A DNA stretch of 64,000 nucleotides from Candidatus Auribacterota bacterium (GCA_022711655.1 JAKLEM010000007.1:1-64000); one strand, 5' to 3'. Positions 51,590-62,196 are shown, counted from the first letter of the stretch. The notes: generated by a model from the sequence alone, not told the origin. Numbers and translations are program-made.

Positions 51590-52984
51590 TTAGAACTTCC
51601 AGATCGTGTCGAGCAGGATGCCGCCAACCGGCTTGTGCGAATCGGGCTGGTTCGCCACGGTCATGTTGCTGGAACGCGACTGGTCGCGATAGACGTTATT
51701 CACGCCGATATTCCATGCGGCGGTGAACCTCCCCCCGACCGACCAGTTATCGGTGATGTTATACTTGAGCGACAGGATATGGCCGAAATGCCCCGTGCCA
51801 CCGCTGTAGGCGGTGTTGCTGGCAAGGTTGCTATAGACACCGTAGCCGAAATCGGAGTCGCTCAGCTCGCCCATGATCGCATCCTTTTCGACGCGCCGAT
51901 AGAAGTAGCCGATCTCCCACTCCCGCGCCTTCTTTGCCTCGCCGACGATGCCGCCCAGCTGCCAGGCGTCGTTGTGGTCGGGAGCCTGGGTGTTGTGGGC
52001 GTAATCGCCGATCAGCCTTATCGGCACATCGAACGCCTTTGTGCTGATCTGCACCGTCGGGTTTATGATGTCGAACCCATACTTGTAATAGGCGTTCGAA
52101 TCGGCGACCGGCACCTTGTAATAGACGGTGTTACCCCGGGGCCCGCCTCCCTGGGCGGTCATCACCGGGTTGTTCGCCAGGTTGGAGACGTTCATGTATG
52201 CCAGGGCCGCCTTCGCCGACAGGTTCTCCATGACGCGGTAGTCGAAGCCGGCCTGCGGCACCACTATGTATGCGGCTGACGTCTCCGCCGGGACGATCGT
52301 CGATCCCGCGTAGGTCGTGCCGAACAGGTCGTTGTAGACAAAGCCGCCGAGGTTGGCGAACAGCTTGAAGTCCTTCGTCAACGGATGTTCATATTTCAGC
52401 GCCAGTCCTTCCGGCGTGACGTCCGGATCCCAGATCATATCGGTCGTCCAGAGCGGGTTCGGCATCTTCCCGCCTATCACCTTCAGGTTCTTGACCAACC
52501 AGCCCGGCCGGTATTCGAGATACGCCTGGTCTATCCCGATATATTTCGACGTGAACATCGTCCCCATGGTCTGGTTGGTCGACGTCGCGTCAGTCGCCGA
52601 GCCGCTGGCGAGCCGGAAACCGAACGTCGTCTCCTTGTTGATGTCGCTGGTGAACCCGACGCGCGCCCGGAACCTGAGACGGTTGTCGCCGGCGAGGTTC
52701 GGGACGATCCCCGGGTTCTGCCGCCACTCGTTCCTGAGGCGGAAGTCGCCGTTCCACTTCATCGTCTGCACCCACTTGGGGAGCATCTCGTTCTTGCCGG
52801 ACGCATTCTGTTTCACGACATCCTCTTTCGTATCCTCCATGATGATCTTCGCTTCGTTCTTCGTAAGGAGTTTCTTGTCGACGAGTTTCTGGACGAGCAC
52901 GTCGATCTCCCCCGCCGTCGCCGCGCTCTTGAGCCCCATGACCAGCAACACAACACTCAACACCACCACAACCGCCTTTTTCAT
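51590..52984 (-). CDS. Outer-membrane porin, putative phosphate porin
   Basis: 464 residues. Signal peptide, then a short helical segment with VDKKLLTKNEAKIIMEDTKED, then a beta-barrel with repeated amphipathic strands (WNGDFRLRNEWRQNP, NRLRFRARVGF) and a C-terminal aromatic residue (DTIWKF), as expected for BAM-recognised porins ('putative porin', Porin_5-like). First gene of the pstS1CAB operon and preceded by a PHO box, so it is probably the outer-membrane entry for phosphate, an inference from context. Confidence 0.85.
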   Translation of the reverse strand: MKKAVVVVLSVVLLVMGLKSAATAGEIDVLVQKLVDKKLLTKNEAKIIMEDTKEDVVKQNASGKNEMLPKWVQTMKWNGDFRLRNEWRQNPGIVPNLAGDNRLRFRARVGFTSDINKETTFGFRLASGSATDATSTNQTMGTMFTSKYIGIDQAYLEYRPGWLVKNLKVIGGKMPNPLWTTDMIWDPDVTPEGLALKYEHPLTKDFKLFANLGGFVYNDLFGTTYAGSTIVPAETSAAYIVVPQAGFDYRVMENLSAKAALAYMNVSNLANNPVMTAQGGGPRGNTVYYKVPVADSNAYYKYGFDIINPTVQISTKAFDVPIRLIGDYAHNTQAPDHNDAWQLGGIVGEAKKAREWEIGYFYRRVEKDAIMGELSDSDFGYGVYSNLASNTAYSGGTGHFGHILSLKYNITDNWSVGGRFTAAWNIGVNNVYRDQSRSSNMTVANQPDSHKPVGGILLDTIWKF

Positions 52985-53048
52985 ACACGTCCTCCTTTTA
53001 GTTTGCCCACAGTATGCCGCGGCAGTGTGGCAAATGGACGGAGGGAAC

Positions 53049-53065
53049 GTGAACTGTGTGTGAAC
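53049..53065 (-). promoter_or_regulatory. Candidate PHO box of the porin-pst1 operon
   Basis: Minus strand GTTCAC (53065-53060) and GTTCAC (53054-53049), a direct repeat at 11-bp spacing, the spacing of PhoB half-sites. The same arrangement occurs before pstS2. It lies about 65 nt upstream of the porin ATG. Confidence 0.65.
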
Positions 53066-53142
53066 AGGATGGTAGTGCTGATTGAGCGGATTTGACAGGG
53101 TCTACTTCAGAACAAGCGTCTATAAAAGGGTTATCTTGCCGC

Positions 53143-54921
53143 TTATGCGAGAGGGATGGTGAAGCTGAAGGTGGAGCCTCGGCCGGGCATCGAGCTGACG
53201 CGGATATCGCCGCCGTGGATGGTGACGATGTGCTTGACGATAGAAAGGCCGAGGCCCGTGCCCCCGAGGTCGCGCGCATGGGCCTTATCGACGCGGTAGA
53301 AGCGCTCGAAGACACGCGGGAGATCTTTCTCCGGGATCCCGATGCCGGTATCAATGACATCGATCCGGATAAACGCGCCGTCGTGAACGGCACTGACCGT
53401 CACCGTCCCGCCTTCCGGCGTAAACTTGATCGCATTGTCGAGAAGGTTGACGAAGACCTGCGACAGGCGCATCTCGTCGGCCTTCACCTGCGGGAGTCCC
53501 TCGGGGATCTCCGTCCTGAGAACGATCGACTTCTGCCGCGCCTGGTTCTCAACGATGACGCAGGCGCGCCGGAGCGGCGCATCGACCGGGATAGCCGAGC
53601 AGGCGAGCGTCATCGCACCCGACTCGATCTTCGAAAGGTCGAGGATATCCTCGATGAGCCGGGCCAGCCGTCCGCTCTCCTGATAGATCACTGAGAGAAA
53701 GTCCTTCGCGTGCTCTTTGTCTTCGAGCGCGCCGCTCATGAGCGTCTCGGCATACCCACGGATGTTCGCGATCGGCGTACGGAGCTCGTGCGACACGTTC
53801 GCAACGAAATCGCGCCTGACGCGCTCCAGGCGCTTCAGCTCGGTTATGTCGTGGAACACCAGGACCGTGCCGCGTACCTTACCGGCGCGCGTGACGGAAA
53901 CGCCGTTGACCTTCAGGGAGCGCTCGTGCGGCTGCACGATCTGTATCTCGCCGGCGGCAGTTCCGCCCGAACCGCCGAGCGTCCTGCTGACGATCTCTTG
54001 CACCGCCGCGTTACGGATGACCTCTATCGGCGTCTTCCCTTCGGGCGCCTCGTCGACCAGCAGCATCCTCCTGAGAGACGGGTTGATCAGGACGATCCTG
54101 CCCTTCTCATCGGTCACCATGACCCCGTCGGCCATGCTCGAGAGGACCGCCTCGAGCTTCGCTTGCTCGCCGGTGACCTTGCCGACCGTCGCCTTGATCT
54201 CATCGGCCATATAGCTCAACGCGGCCGCGAGGTCGCCGATCTCGTCCGACGTCCGGGCATAGGCCCTGCGTGAAAAATCGCCGCGCGCCATCTGCCGCGC
54301 GACGGCCGCCATCTCCGAGAGCGGCTTCGATATAAAGAAGGAGATCAGGACGCTCAGCAGGATGCTTGCCGCCAGAGCGATCATAACCGCCGCGACGATG
54401 ATCTTCTGGACATTGACTTCCACGGACGCGATATCCGCCACGGGGACGGCCACGCGCACGATCCAGCGGGAGGAGCCGCTCTCCGCCGCCAGCGGGAGCG
54501 CCATGTAGAGCATCTGCTTCTTGAGCGTGCGGCTGTAACGCTCGCTCCTGCCGAACCCCGTCTTCAGGGCGCTCTGTACTTCAGGGCGCTCGAGATGGTT
54601 CTCCGCTTTCGCGAGCTGCGCGGTATCGAGCTCGGAATCGCCGACGACGGCGCCGTCAGTCGCGATGATGGTCGTGCGAACCTGGAGGTCCTTGCCGATG
54701 GTGTCGGCAAGCAGGTCCGCCTGCGCGCCCGTCAGCCGGGAACCGATCGTCGCCTCGAGCAGGTCGCGGTTCAGGGAGATCTCCTTCCGGAGCGTCGATT
54801 CGTACTGCCTGACGACATGCTCTTTCAGGTGCGGCTGGAGGTAGGCGTAAATGACGATCAGCACGACCGCGAAAACGCCGAAAAAGACCGCCGTCAGCTT
54901 CCAGTGAATGCTGATCCTCAT
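53143..54921 (-). CDS. phoR: PhoR-like membrane sensor histidine kinase
   Basis: 592 residues. TM1 (about 9-28), an extracytoplasmic domain of about 140 residues, TM2 (about 174-196), HAMP (about 198-250), PAS (about 256-365), HisKA with the acceptor His378 in FVANVSHELRTP, and HATPase_c with LLDNAIKFT, DTGIGIP and GTGLGLS. It starts 21 nt after the phoB stop. It phosphorylates PhoB when phosphate is scarce. Its large periplasmic domain is longer than in E. coli PhoR and more like PhoR/PnpS of Gram-positive and other bacteria. Confidence 0.93.
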   Translation of the reverse strand: MRISIHWKLTAVFFGVFAVVLIVIYAYLQPHLKEHVVRQYESTLRKEISLNRDLLEATIGSRLTGAQADLLADTIGKDLQVRTTIIATDGAVVGDSELDTAQLAKAENHLERPEVQSALKTGFGRSERYSRTLKKQMLYMALPLAAESGSSRWIVRVAVPVADIASVEVNVQKIIVAAVMIALAASILLSVLISFFISKPLSEMAAVARQMARGDFSRRAYARTSDEIGDLAAALSYMADEIKATVGKVTGEQAKLEAVLSSMADGVMVTDEKGRIVLINPSLRRMLLVDEAPEGKTPIEVIRNAAVQEIVSRTLGGSGGTAAGEIQIVQPHERSLKVNGVSVTRAGKVRGTVLVFHDITELKRLERVRRDFVANVSHELRTPIANIRGYAETLMSGALEDKEHAKDFLSVIYQESGRLARLIEDILDLSKIESGAMTLACSAIPVDAPLRRACVIVENQARQKSIVLRTEIPEGLPQVKADEMRLSQVFVNLLDNAIKFTPEGGTVTVSAVHDGAFIRIDVIDTGIGIPEKDLPRVFERFYRVDKAHARDLGGTGLGLSIVKHIVTIHGGDIRVSSMPGRGSTFSFTIPLA

Positions 54922-54942
54922 CGCCTCTCCCCTTCCCTATTA

Positions 54943-55629
54943 TTATTCGGCAAACCGGTAACCGAGCCCGCGGACCGTCTCGATCAGCTCTCCCGCCTTG
55001 CCGAGCTTCTCGCGCAGCCTCTTGATATGGGTATCGATCGTGCGGGTATCGATCTCGGCGTCAAACTCCCACACATCGGACAGGAGCTTTTCCCTCGTCT
55101 GGACGCGCCCGCGCCGCCCCATCATCGTCGCCAGCAGCTTGAACTCCATCGGGGCGAGGTCTATCGGACGGTGGTGCACCGTCACCGTGTGCCGCGGGAT
55201 GTCGACCGTCAGGGTCCCCGCTTTCAATATGTCCTTGGCCGCTTCTTCGGCCTTGCCCCTGCGCAGGATCGCCTTGATCCGCAGGATCAGCTCGCGGGGG
55301 CTGAACGGCTTGACGACATAGTCGTCGGCGCCGAGCTCGAGCCCGACGATCCGGTCGACCTCCTGCGCCCGCGCCGTCAGGATGACGACCGGTATTCCGT
55401 TCAGCGCTTCACGCTGCCTGATCTCGCGGCACGTCTCGAACCCGTCCATACCGGGGAGCATGATGTCGAGGAGCACCAGGTCAAACCGCTCTTTGCCGAG
55501 TAGCTTCAGCCCTTCTTCGCCGGACAGCGCCGCTGCGCAGTCGTATCCGGCCTTCTCAAGGTTGTAACGGACCAGCTTGGAGATATTCTTGTCATCTTCG
55601 ATGATGAGGATCTTTTGCTTGCTCACCAC
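54943..55629 (-). CDS. phoB: PhoB-like OmpR-family response regulator
   Basis: 228 residues. Receiver domain with phospho-acceptor Asp55 (LVLLDIMLPGMDG), acidic pair EDD at 11-13 and conserved Lys in DYVVKPFSPREL; C-terminal winged helix (LAPMEFKLLATMMGRRGRV, then RTIDTHIKRLREKL). It binds PHO boxes to activate phosphate genes. Lies between phoU2 and phoR in the same direction. No PHO box is evident directly before it. Confidence 0.94.
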   Translation of the reverse strand: MVSKQKILIIEDDKNISKLVRYNLEKAGYDCAAALSGEEGLKLLGKERFDLVLLDIMLPGMDGFETCREIRQREALNGIPVVILTARAQEVDRIVGLELGADDYVVKPFSPRELILRIKAILRRGKAEEAAKDILKAGTLTVDIPRHTVTVHHRPIDLAPMEFKLLATMMGRRGRVQTREKLLSDVWEFDAEIDTRTIDTHIKRLREKLGKAGELIETVRGLGYRFAE

Positions 55630-55669
55630 GCTTTAAACTCCCTGCAATGGCGTTCATGAAATAAAATTT

Positions 55670-55709
55670 CGGAACGGCGAAGAACCGTCCGGATGCGCAC
55701 CGTTTCTCG
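55670..55709. repeat. Palindromic intergenic repeat, remnant copy E
   Basis: About 40 bp keeping only the two ends of the element: GGAACGGCGAAGAACCG, then GATGC joined to GCACCGTTTC. It begins three nt after the phoU2 stop on the minus strand (TAG, then GAAACGG). The internal hairpins are deleted. Confidence 0.65.
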
Positions 55710-56381
55710 CTATTGCTCGAGCTTCCACAGGTGGTGCTTCACCACCTCGCCTTTGATCATGTAGACGACGTCCTCGCAGATATTCGTCGCGTGGTCGCAT
55801 ATCCGCTCGAGGTGGCGGGAGACCAGGAGCAGCGGTATCGCGCGCGGAGCGGTCGAGCCGTCCTTGACGATGTAGTTGTTCACCAGCTCGTCCTGCACCG
55901 CGTTGCGCAGCTTGTCCGCCTCGTTCTCCATCTGCAGCGTCCTTTTCGCGATCTCGACGTCGCGCTTGACGAAGGCGTCGATGCTCCCCTTTGTCATATT
56001 CTGCGCGATCACCGCCAGCTTCGGGATGTCGATCAGCGGCTTCAGGAGCGGCTGGTCGGCGATCTCCAGCATCCGCTCGGCGATATCGACGGCGAGGTCC
56101 GCCATCCGCTCGAGATCGGTGGTGATCTTCATCGCCGTATCGATGAACCGGAGGTCGGCGGCGACCGGCTGACGTCGCGCGATCAGGTCGAGGCACATCT
56201 CATCGAGCCTCAGCTCCAGCTCGTCGATCTTCTCGTCGTCAGCGATAACCGCGTTCGCTATCTTCTTGTCCTGCTGCTTCAGCGATTCAACCGACCGGTA
56301 TATCGCCTCCTCGACAAGGCTCCCCATCTTGATGATCTCCTGGTTCAGCGCGCTCAGCTCTTCGTCGAAATGCCGCAGCAT
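55710..56381 (-). CDS. phoU: PhoU phosphate signalling protein, copy 2
   Basis: 223 residues, colinear with phoU1: FDEELSALNQEIIKMGSLVEEAIYRS split over the first helices, DLERMADLAVDIAERML and LERICDHATNICEDVVYM. Ends at repeat copy E. It lies between pstB2b and phoB and is probably the main partner of this PhoR. Confidence 0.94.
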   Translation of the reverse strand: MLRHFDEELSALNQEIIKMGSLVEEAIYRSVESLKQQDKKIANAVIADDEKIDELELRLDEMCLDLIARRQPVAADLRFIDTAMKITTDLERMADLAVDIAERMLEIADQPLLKPLIDIPKLAVIAQNMTKGSIDAFVKRDVEIAKRTLQMENEADKLRNAVQDELVNNYIVKDGSTAPRAIPLLLVSRHLERICDHATNICEDVVYMIKGEVVKHHLWKLEQ

Positions 56382-56422
56382 ACGTGTCTCCTTTTTCTCG
56401 GTGATCGGCGTGTATCCGCCGA

Positions 56423-57171
<749 letters not shown>

Positions 57172-57175
<4 letters not shown>

Positions 57176-57927
57176 CCAAACCTGCCAAGGATATAATCTT
57201 CCGTGCGCTTGTCTTTCGGCGCGGTGAATATCTTCTCGGTCGCATCCAGCTCGATCAGCTCGCCCATCAGGAAAAAGGCGGTCCTGCCGCTGACACGCGC
57301 CGCCTGCTTGATATTGTTCGTCACCAGGATGATCGTATACTCTTTCTTGAGGATAAGCATCGCCTCTTCCACCTTCGCCGTCGATATCGGGTCGAGGCCA
57401 GAGCACGGCTCGTCGAAAAGGATCACGTCAGGAGAAAGCGCAAGCGTCCGCGCGATGCAGAGCCGCTGCTGCTGGCCGCCCGACAGCTTCATCCCTGACA
57501 TGCCGAGGCGGTCCTTCACCTCTTCCCAGAGGAACGCCTCCTGAAGAGACCGTTCGACGATCTCCGCAAGCTTTTTACGGTCACGCATGCCGTGCATCCG
57601 CGGCCCGTACGCCACATTGTCGAAGACCGACATCGGGAGCGGCATCGGCATGGCGAAGACCATCCCGACCTTCGAACGGAGCGCCTCTGCCGTCATGTCG
57701 GCATAAATATTCTGCCCGTCAAGCAGCACTTCCCCGTCCATCCGAAAATGAAGATCGAGGTCGTTCATCCGGTTCAGAGTGCGCAGAAACGTCGTCTTGC
57801 CGCTGTTCGCAGGGCCGATTATGCCGAATATCTCGTGCGGGCGGATATCCAGGTCGAGAGAGCGGACAGAATGGACCTTGCCGAACCAGGCATTCAATTT
57901 CTTGCAGGATATTTTTGCGGTTACCAT
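57172..57927 (-). CDS. pstB: PstB-type ATPase lacking Q-loop Gln and switch His (PstB2a)
   Basis: 251 residues. Walker [10 protein letters not shown] (38-46), signature LSGGQQQR (148-155) and Walker [14 protein letters not shown] (168-180) are present. The Q-loop reads [12 protein letters not shown], with Ala92 in place of Gln, and the switch region reads VTNNIKQ, with Asn204 in place of His. These are the residues that couple to the permease and support hydrolysis at this protein's own ATP site. The missing functions are exactly those retained by PstB2b, and the reverse, so an obligate heterodimer is likely. Start overlaps pstA2 by seven nt. Confidence 0.93.
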
Positions 57928-58772
57928 TTCTTCTTCTTCCTGAACCGCGACCGTATCACGATCGCGACGAGGTTCAAAATGAAAACGAGGCCGACGAGCA
58001 CCAGCGCCGTCCCGTACTGCGTCTGCTTGCTTATGTTGGGTATCTGCGTCGAGATGATGTAGAGATGGTACGGCAGCGCCATAGCCTGGTCAAAGACCGA
58101 CCGGGGAAGTTTCGGCAGATAGAACGCCGCGACGGTAAACAGGATCGGCGCCGCCTCGCCGGCAGCGCGCGCGATGCTGAGGATCGCGCCGGTCAGGATC
58201 CCGGATATCGCGTTCGGCAGGACGACATGCCGCACCGTCTGCCACCGCGTCGCGCCGAGCGACAGGCTCACCTCGCGGAACTGCTTAGGCACGCTGGAAA
58301 GGGCCTCTTTCGACGTCGTGATGATCACCGGCAGTCCCATGATCGCCAGCGTAAGCGATCCCGCAACGATCGACGTGCCGAACTTGAGGAAGACGACGAA
58401 CAGGCCCAGGCCGAAGAGGCCGTACACCACCGACGGTACGCCCGCAAGGTTCACGATGGCAAGCTTGATCGTCCTGGTCAGCAGCGTGTCCTTCGCATAT
58501 TCGTTGAGATAAATAGCGGCGAGGACGCCGATCGGCAGCGATACCGCGATCGCCCCGAAGACGAGGTAGAACGTGCCGACGATCGCCGGGAAAATCCCTC
58601 CCTGCTTCATCCCGGCCCGGGGATACGACGTCAGGAACTCCCAGCTGATGGCGCCGACGCCGTTCTTGACGATGAAAACGAGGATCGCCACGACCGGTAT
58701 GACGACAAATACCGTCGAGAGGAACAGGAGCGAGAAAGCGATCTTCTGCGATATATGTGCGCGCCTGCTCAT
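57921..58772 (-). CDS. pstA: Phosphate ABC importer permease PstA, copy 2
   Basis: 283 residues from the ATG at 58772, overlapping the pstC2 stop by four bases, with AGGAA upstream. Six membrane helices; coupling loop in SKEALSSVPKQFREVSLSLGA; C-terminal [20 protein letters not shown] as in PstA1. The C-terminus is basic ([10 protein letters not shown]). Pairs with PstC2, giving an asymmetric permease pair above the asymmetric ATPases. Confidence 0.95.
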   Translation of the reverse strand: MSRRAHISQKIAFSLLFLSTVFVVIPVVAILVFIVKNGVGAISWEFLTSYPRAGMKQGGIFPAIVGTFYLVFGAIAVSLPIGVLAAIYLNEYAKDTLLTRTIKLAIVNLAGVPSVVYGLFGLGLFVVFLKFGTSIVAGSLTLAIMGLPVIITTSKEALSSVPKQFREVSLSLGATRWQTVRHVVLPNAISGILTGAILSIARAAGEAAPILFTVAAFYLPKLPRSVFDQAMALPYHLYIISTQIPNISKQTQYGTALVLVGLVFILNLVAIVIRSRFRKKKKW

Positions 58773-59647
58773 ATTTTTTTCCTGTGAAGGAAGAGGTCCG
58801 CGATAAAGTTGATAATGAAGGTTATTATAAAAAGGACGATCCCGAGGGCGAAGAGCGCGAAATAGTGTTCGCTTCCGTAGACCGTTTCGCCCATCTCCGA
58901 CGCGATCGTCGCCGTCATCGTCCTGACCGGCTGCAGGAACGAATGCGGTATCACCGCGGAGTTGCCAGTGATCATCATGACGGCCATCGTTTCGCCGATC
59001 ACCCGCCCGATGCCGAGCATGATAGCGGCAATGATCCCCGGCGACGCGGCGACCAGGACGATCTTGTACATCATCTGCCAGCGCGTCGCCCCGAGCGCGA
59101 GCGCCCCTTCCTTGTACGGCTTCGGGACGGCGTTGATCGCGTCCTCGGCGATGGTGATGATCGTCGGCATAGCCATGAAGGCGAGCATGATAGAGCCGGA
59201 GAGTGCGGTAAGCCCCGTCGGGATGTGAAAAAACGAACGGACGAACGGCACCAGCGTCACCATCCCGATGAAGCCCAGGACGACGCTCGGGATCGCCGCC
59301 AGCATCTCGATCCCCGCCTTCAGGAAGTCCTTTATCTTCACCGGCGCGAGCTCGGAGATATAGAGCGCCGCCGCGACGCTCACCGGCACCGCGATCATGA
59401 TAGCGCCGACGGTGACGATCAGCGAGCCGCAGACCAGCGGCACGATCCCGAAACGCGGCGGCTCCGAGATGGGATACCATCCCGTTCCGAACAGGAACTG
59501 GCCGGCAGGATATTCTTTAAAAAGCGAAAGGCCTTCCTTGAGCAGGAAGACGAAGATCAGGACCACAAAAAGGATCGACGTGATCCCGCTCAGGAAGATC
59601 AGTCCCTCCACAATGAATTCTTTGGTCCTGCGCAGCGTTCTATCCAT
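58769..59647 (-). CDS. pstC: Phosphate ABC importer permease PstC, copy 2
   Basis: 292 residues, six membrane helices. Coupling loop in EDAINAVPKPYKEGALALGATR and PstC-typical GIGRVIGETMAVMMITGN. It follows pstS2 by 40 nt on the same strand. Confidence 0.95.
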   Translation of the reverse strand: MDRTLRRTKEFIVEGLIFLSGITSILFVVLIFVFLLKEGLSLFKEYPAGQFLFGTGWYPISEPPRFGIVPLVCGSLIVTVGAIMIAVPVSVAAALYISELAPVKIKDFLKAGIEMLAAIPSVVLGFIGMVTLVPFVRSFFHIPTGLTALSGSIMLAFMAMPTIITIAEDAINAVPKPYKEGALALGATRWQMMYKIVLVAASPGIIAAIMLGIGRVIGETMAVMMITGNSAVIPHSFLQPVRTMTATIASEMGETVYGSEHYFALFALGIVLFIITFIINFIADLFLHRKKI

Positions 59648-59687
59648 GAACAGACCCTGTTTCAGCTTTCGGGATTTTCCTCGCCGG

Positions 59688-60548
59688 TTACTGCTTTTTC
59701 GGCAACGGCACGAAATCGAGGTCCTTTACGATCTTCTGGCCGTCATCGCTGAGCACGAAATCGAGGAACCCCTTGACGGCGCCCTTCGGCTCGCCGTCGG
59801 TATAGATCAGGAGCGCGCGGGCAACCGGATACTTGCCGCTCGACGCGGTGTCGAACCCCGGCGACACATATTCCGAGGCACTGTCTTTCGCGACGGCGAT
59901 CGCCTTTTCCTTCCCGGTCAGATAACCGAGGCCGAAATAGCCGATCGCGTCGGGGTTCGAGCTGACCTCGTCGGCGATCGCCTGGCTGGACGGCATCATC
60001 AGGACGCCCGATGCGTATTCCTCGGGGCCCTTCGCGTTGCCCCGTCGCAGGACATGCTCGAGAAAATAGACATGCGTCCCCGAATTGCGCTCGCGCGACA
60101 AAACGACGATCTGCCTGTCATTCCCGCCGATCTCTTTCCAGTTGGTTATCTTGCCGGTATAAATATCCGACAGCTGATCGATCGTCAGCTTCGCGACCGG
60201 ATTCGACGGATGGACGACGACAGAGAGGGCGTCGATCGCCACCTCGCACTCTTTCGGCTCATGGCCGTTCTTCTTCGCGAGCCCGACCTCCTTCTCGGTC
60301 ATCGACCGCGACGCCTGCGCGATATCGCACGTCCCGTTGATCAGCGCCGATATCCCCGTCCCCGACCCGCCGCCCGTGACCGCGATCACCGCATCGGGGC
60401 TCCGCTGCATGAACGCCTCCGCCCACGCCTGCGACAGGTTCACCATCGTATCAGACCCCTTGATCTGTATCATCCCGTCTTTACGACCTGCCATTGCTGA
60501 GGAGCCGCACACAAGCACCGCCAGCAAACCTATGATTATCTTCCTCAT
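59688..60548 (-). CDS. pstS: Phosphate-binding protein PstS, copy 2
   Basis: 286 residues from the ATG at 60548 (AAGGGGG upstream; the longer frame to 60617 would run into the PHO box). Signal peptide (IIIGLLAVLVCGSSAMA), then IQIKGSDTMVNLSQAW and TGGGSGTGISALINGTCDIAQASR. First gene of the second pst operon. Distinct in sequence from PstS1, so the two systems may differ in affinity. Confidence 0.95.
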   Translation of the reverse strand: MRKIIIGLLAVLVCGSSAMAGRKDGMIQIKGSDTMVNLSQAWAEAFMQRSPDAVIAVTGGGSGTGISALINGTCDIAQASRSMTEKEVGLAKKNGHEPKECEVAIDALSVVVHPSNPVAKLTIDQLSDIYTGKITNWKEIGGNDRQIVVLSRERNSGTHVYFLEHVLRRGNAKGPEEYASGVLMMPSSQAIADEVSSNPDAIGYFGLGYLTGKEKAIAVAKDSASEYVSPGFDTASSGKYPVARALLIYTDGEPKGAVKGFLDFVLSDDGQKIVKDLDFVPLPKKQ

Positions 60549-60570
60549 GTATTCCCCCTTTGTAGCCATT

Positions 60571-60615
60571 ATTATATGCGATCCGGAGCGGAATGAATGT
60601 GAACATTGTGTGAAC
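60571..60615 (-). promoter_or_regulatory. PHO box and -10 element of the pst2 operon
   Basis: Minus strand GTTCAC (60615-60610) and GTTCAC (60604-60599) at 11-bp spacing, then TATAAT (60576-60571) with no -35 consensus, as in PhoB-activated promoters. Transcription should start near 60564, about 16 nt before the ATG. Confidence 0.72.
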
Positions 60616-60647
60616 ACTCAAATCGAGATCGCGGCGTGAATACAAGC

Positions 60648-60688
60648 AAAAGGCGCTGCGACCCCGGAAAACCGGTTTCGCAGCGCCT
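60648..60688 (-). terminator. Intrinsic terminator after tRNA-Glu
   Basis: A perfect 11-bp stem, AGGCGCTGCGA with its complement, capped by a CCGG/CCGG inner stem, followed on the minus strand by TTTTGCTTGTATT. It ends the rpsB-tsf-pyrH-frr-tRNA transcription unit and insulates the pst2 promoter. Confidence 0.85.
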
Positions 60689-60694
60689 ACGTAT

Positions 60695-60769
60695 CGACCC
60701 CAGCGGGATTTGAACCCGCGTCGTCGCCGTGAAAGGGCGATGTCCTGGACCGGGCTAGACGATGGGGTC
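60695..60769 (-). tRNA. tRNA-Glu (anticodon UUC)
   Basis: 75 nt. Acceptor stem GACCCCA/TGGGGTC, anticodon stem TCGCC/GGCGA with loop CTTTCAC (anticodon TTC), T-arm CGGGTTCAAATCCCG. The 3' CCA is not encoded. Seven nt downstream of tRNA-Lys. Confidence 0.95.
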
Positions 60770-60776
60770 TACGAAC

Positions 60777-60849
60777 TGAGCCGCCTGAGACTCGAACTCA
60801 GCACAGCCACCTTAAAAGGGTGGTGCTCTACCAGATGAGCTAGCGGCCC
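60777..60849 (-). tRNA. tRNA-Lys (anticodon UUU)
   Basis: 73 nt. Acceptor GGGCCGC/GCGGCTC with one G-U pair, anticodon stem CCACC/GGTGG with loop CTTTTAA (anticodon TTT), T-arm CTGAGTTCGAGTCTCAG. No encoded CCA. It starts 17 nt after the frr stop. Confidence 0.95.
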
Positions 60850-60866
60850 GATTATGGGCTATGCCG

Positions 60867-61424
60867 TCAAACCTGCAGTATCTCCTTCTCTTTTACCGTG
60901 AGGATCTTGTCGATCTCCTTGATAAACTCGTCGGTCTTGTCCTGTACTATCTTCTCCCACTTGAACATCTCGTCCTCGGTGATCTTGTGGTCTTTCTGGA
61001 GGTGCTTTATTTTCTCGTTGGCGTCACGGCGCTCGCTACGGATAGCCACGCGCCCGTCTTCGGCGATCTTCTTGACCACCTTGTCCATCTCGCGGCGACG
61101 CTCCTCGCTCAGCTCAGGGATCCTGATGCGCAGGAGCTTGCCGTCTATGACGGGGTTGTAGCCGAGGTTCGCCTTCTTGATCGCCTTGTCGATCTCCGCA
61201 AGCGCCGTCTGGTCCCACGGCTGAACGACGATCATCCGCGCCTCGGGCGTCGAGATCCCCGCCAGCTCTTTCAGCCGCGTCGGCGTGCCGTAATAATCGA
61301 CCCGTATGTTCTCGACAAGCGCGCTCGACGCCTTGCCGGTATGTATCATGGCAAGCTCGTTCTGAACGTGCTCTATCGTCTTCTTCATTTTCTGTTCGAC
61401 TTCGCCGAAAATATTCTGCGGCAT
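60867..61424 (-). CDS. frr: Ribosome recycling factor
   Basis: 185 residues, the standard length. Family blocks HIGTK-type MIHTGKASSALVENIRVDYYG, PLNQLA-type YYGTPTRLKELAGI, and the C-terminal ERRDANEKIKHL. With EF-G it splits the ribosome after termination. Follows pyrH in the conserved order rpsB-tsf-pyrH-frr. Confidence 0.97.
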   Translation of the reverse strand: MPQNIFGEVEQKMKKTIEHVQNELAMIHTGKASSALVENIRVDYYGTPTRLKELAGISTPEARMIVVQPWDQTALAEIDKAIKKANLGYNPVIDGKLLRIRIPELSEERRREMDKVVKKIAEDGRVAIRSERRDANEKIKHLQKDHKITEDEMFKWEKIVQDKTDEFIKEIDKILTVKEKEILQV

Positions 61425-61452
61425 ACAAACCTCCTCATCTTTCCGGATATGG

Positions 61453-62196
<744 letters not shown>

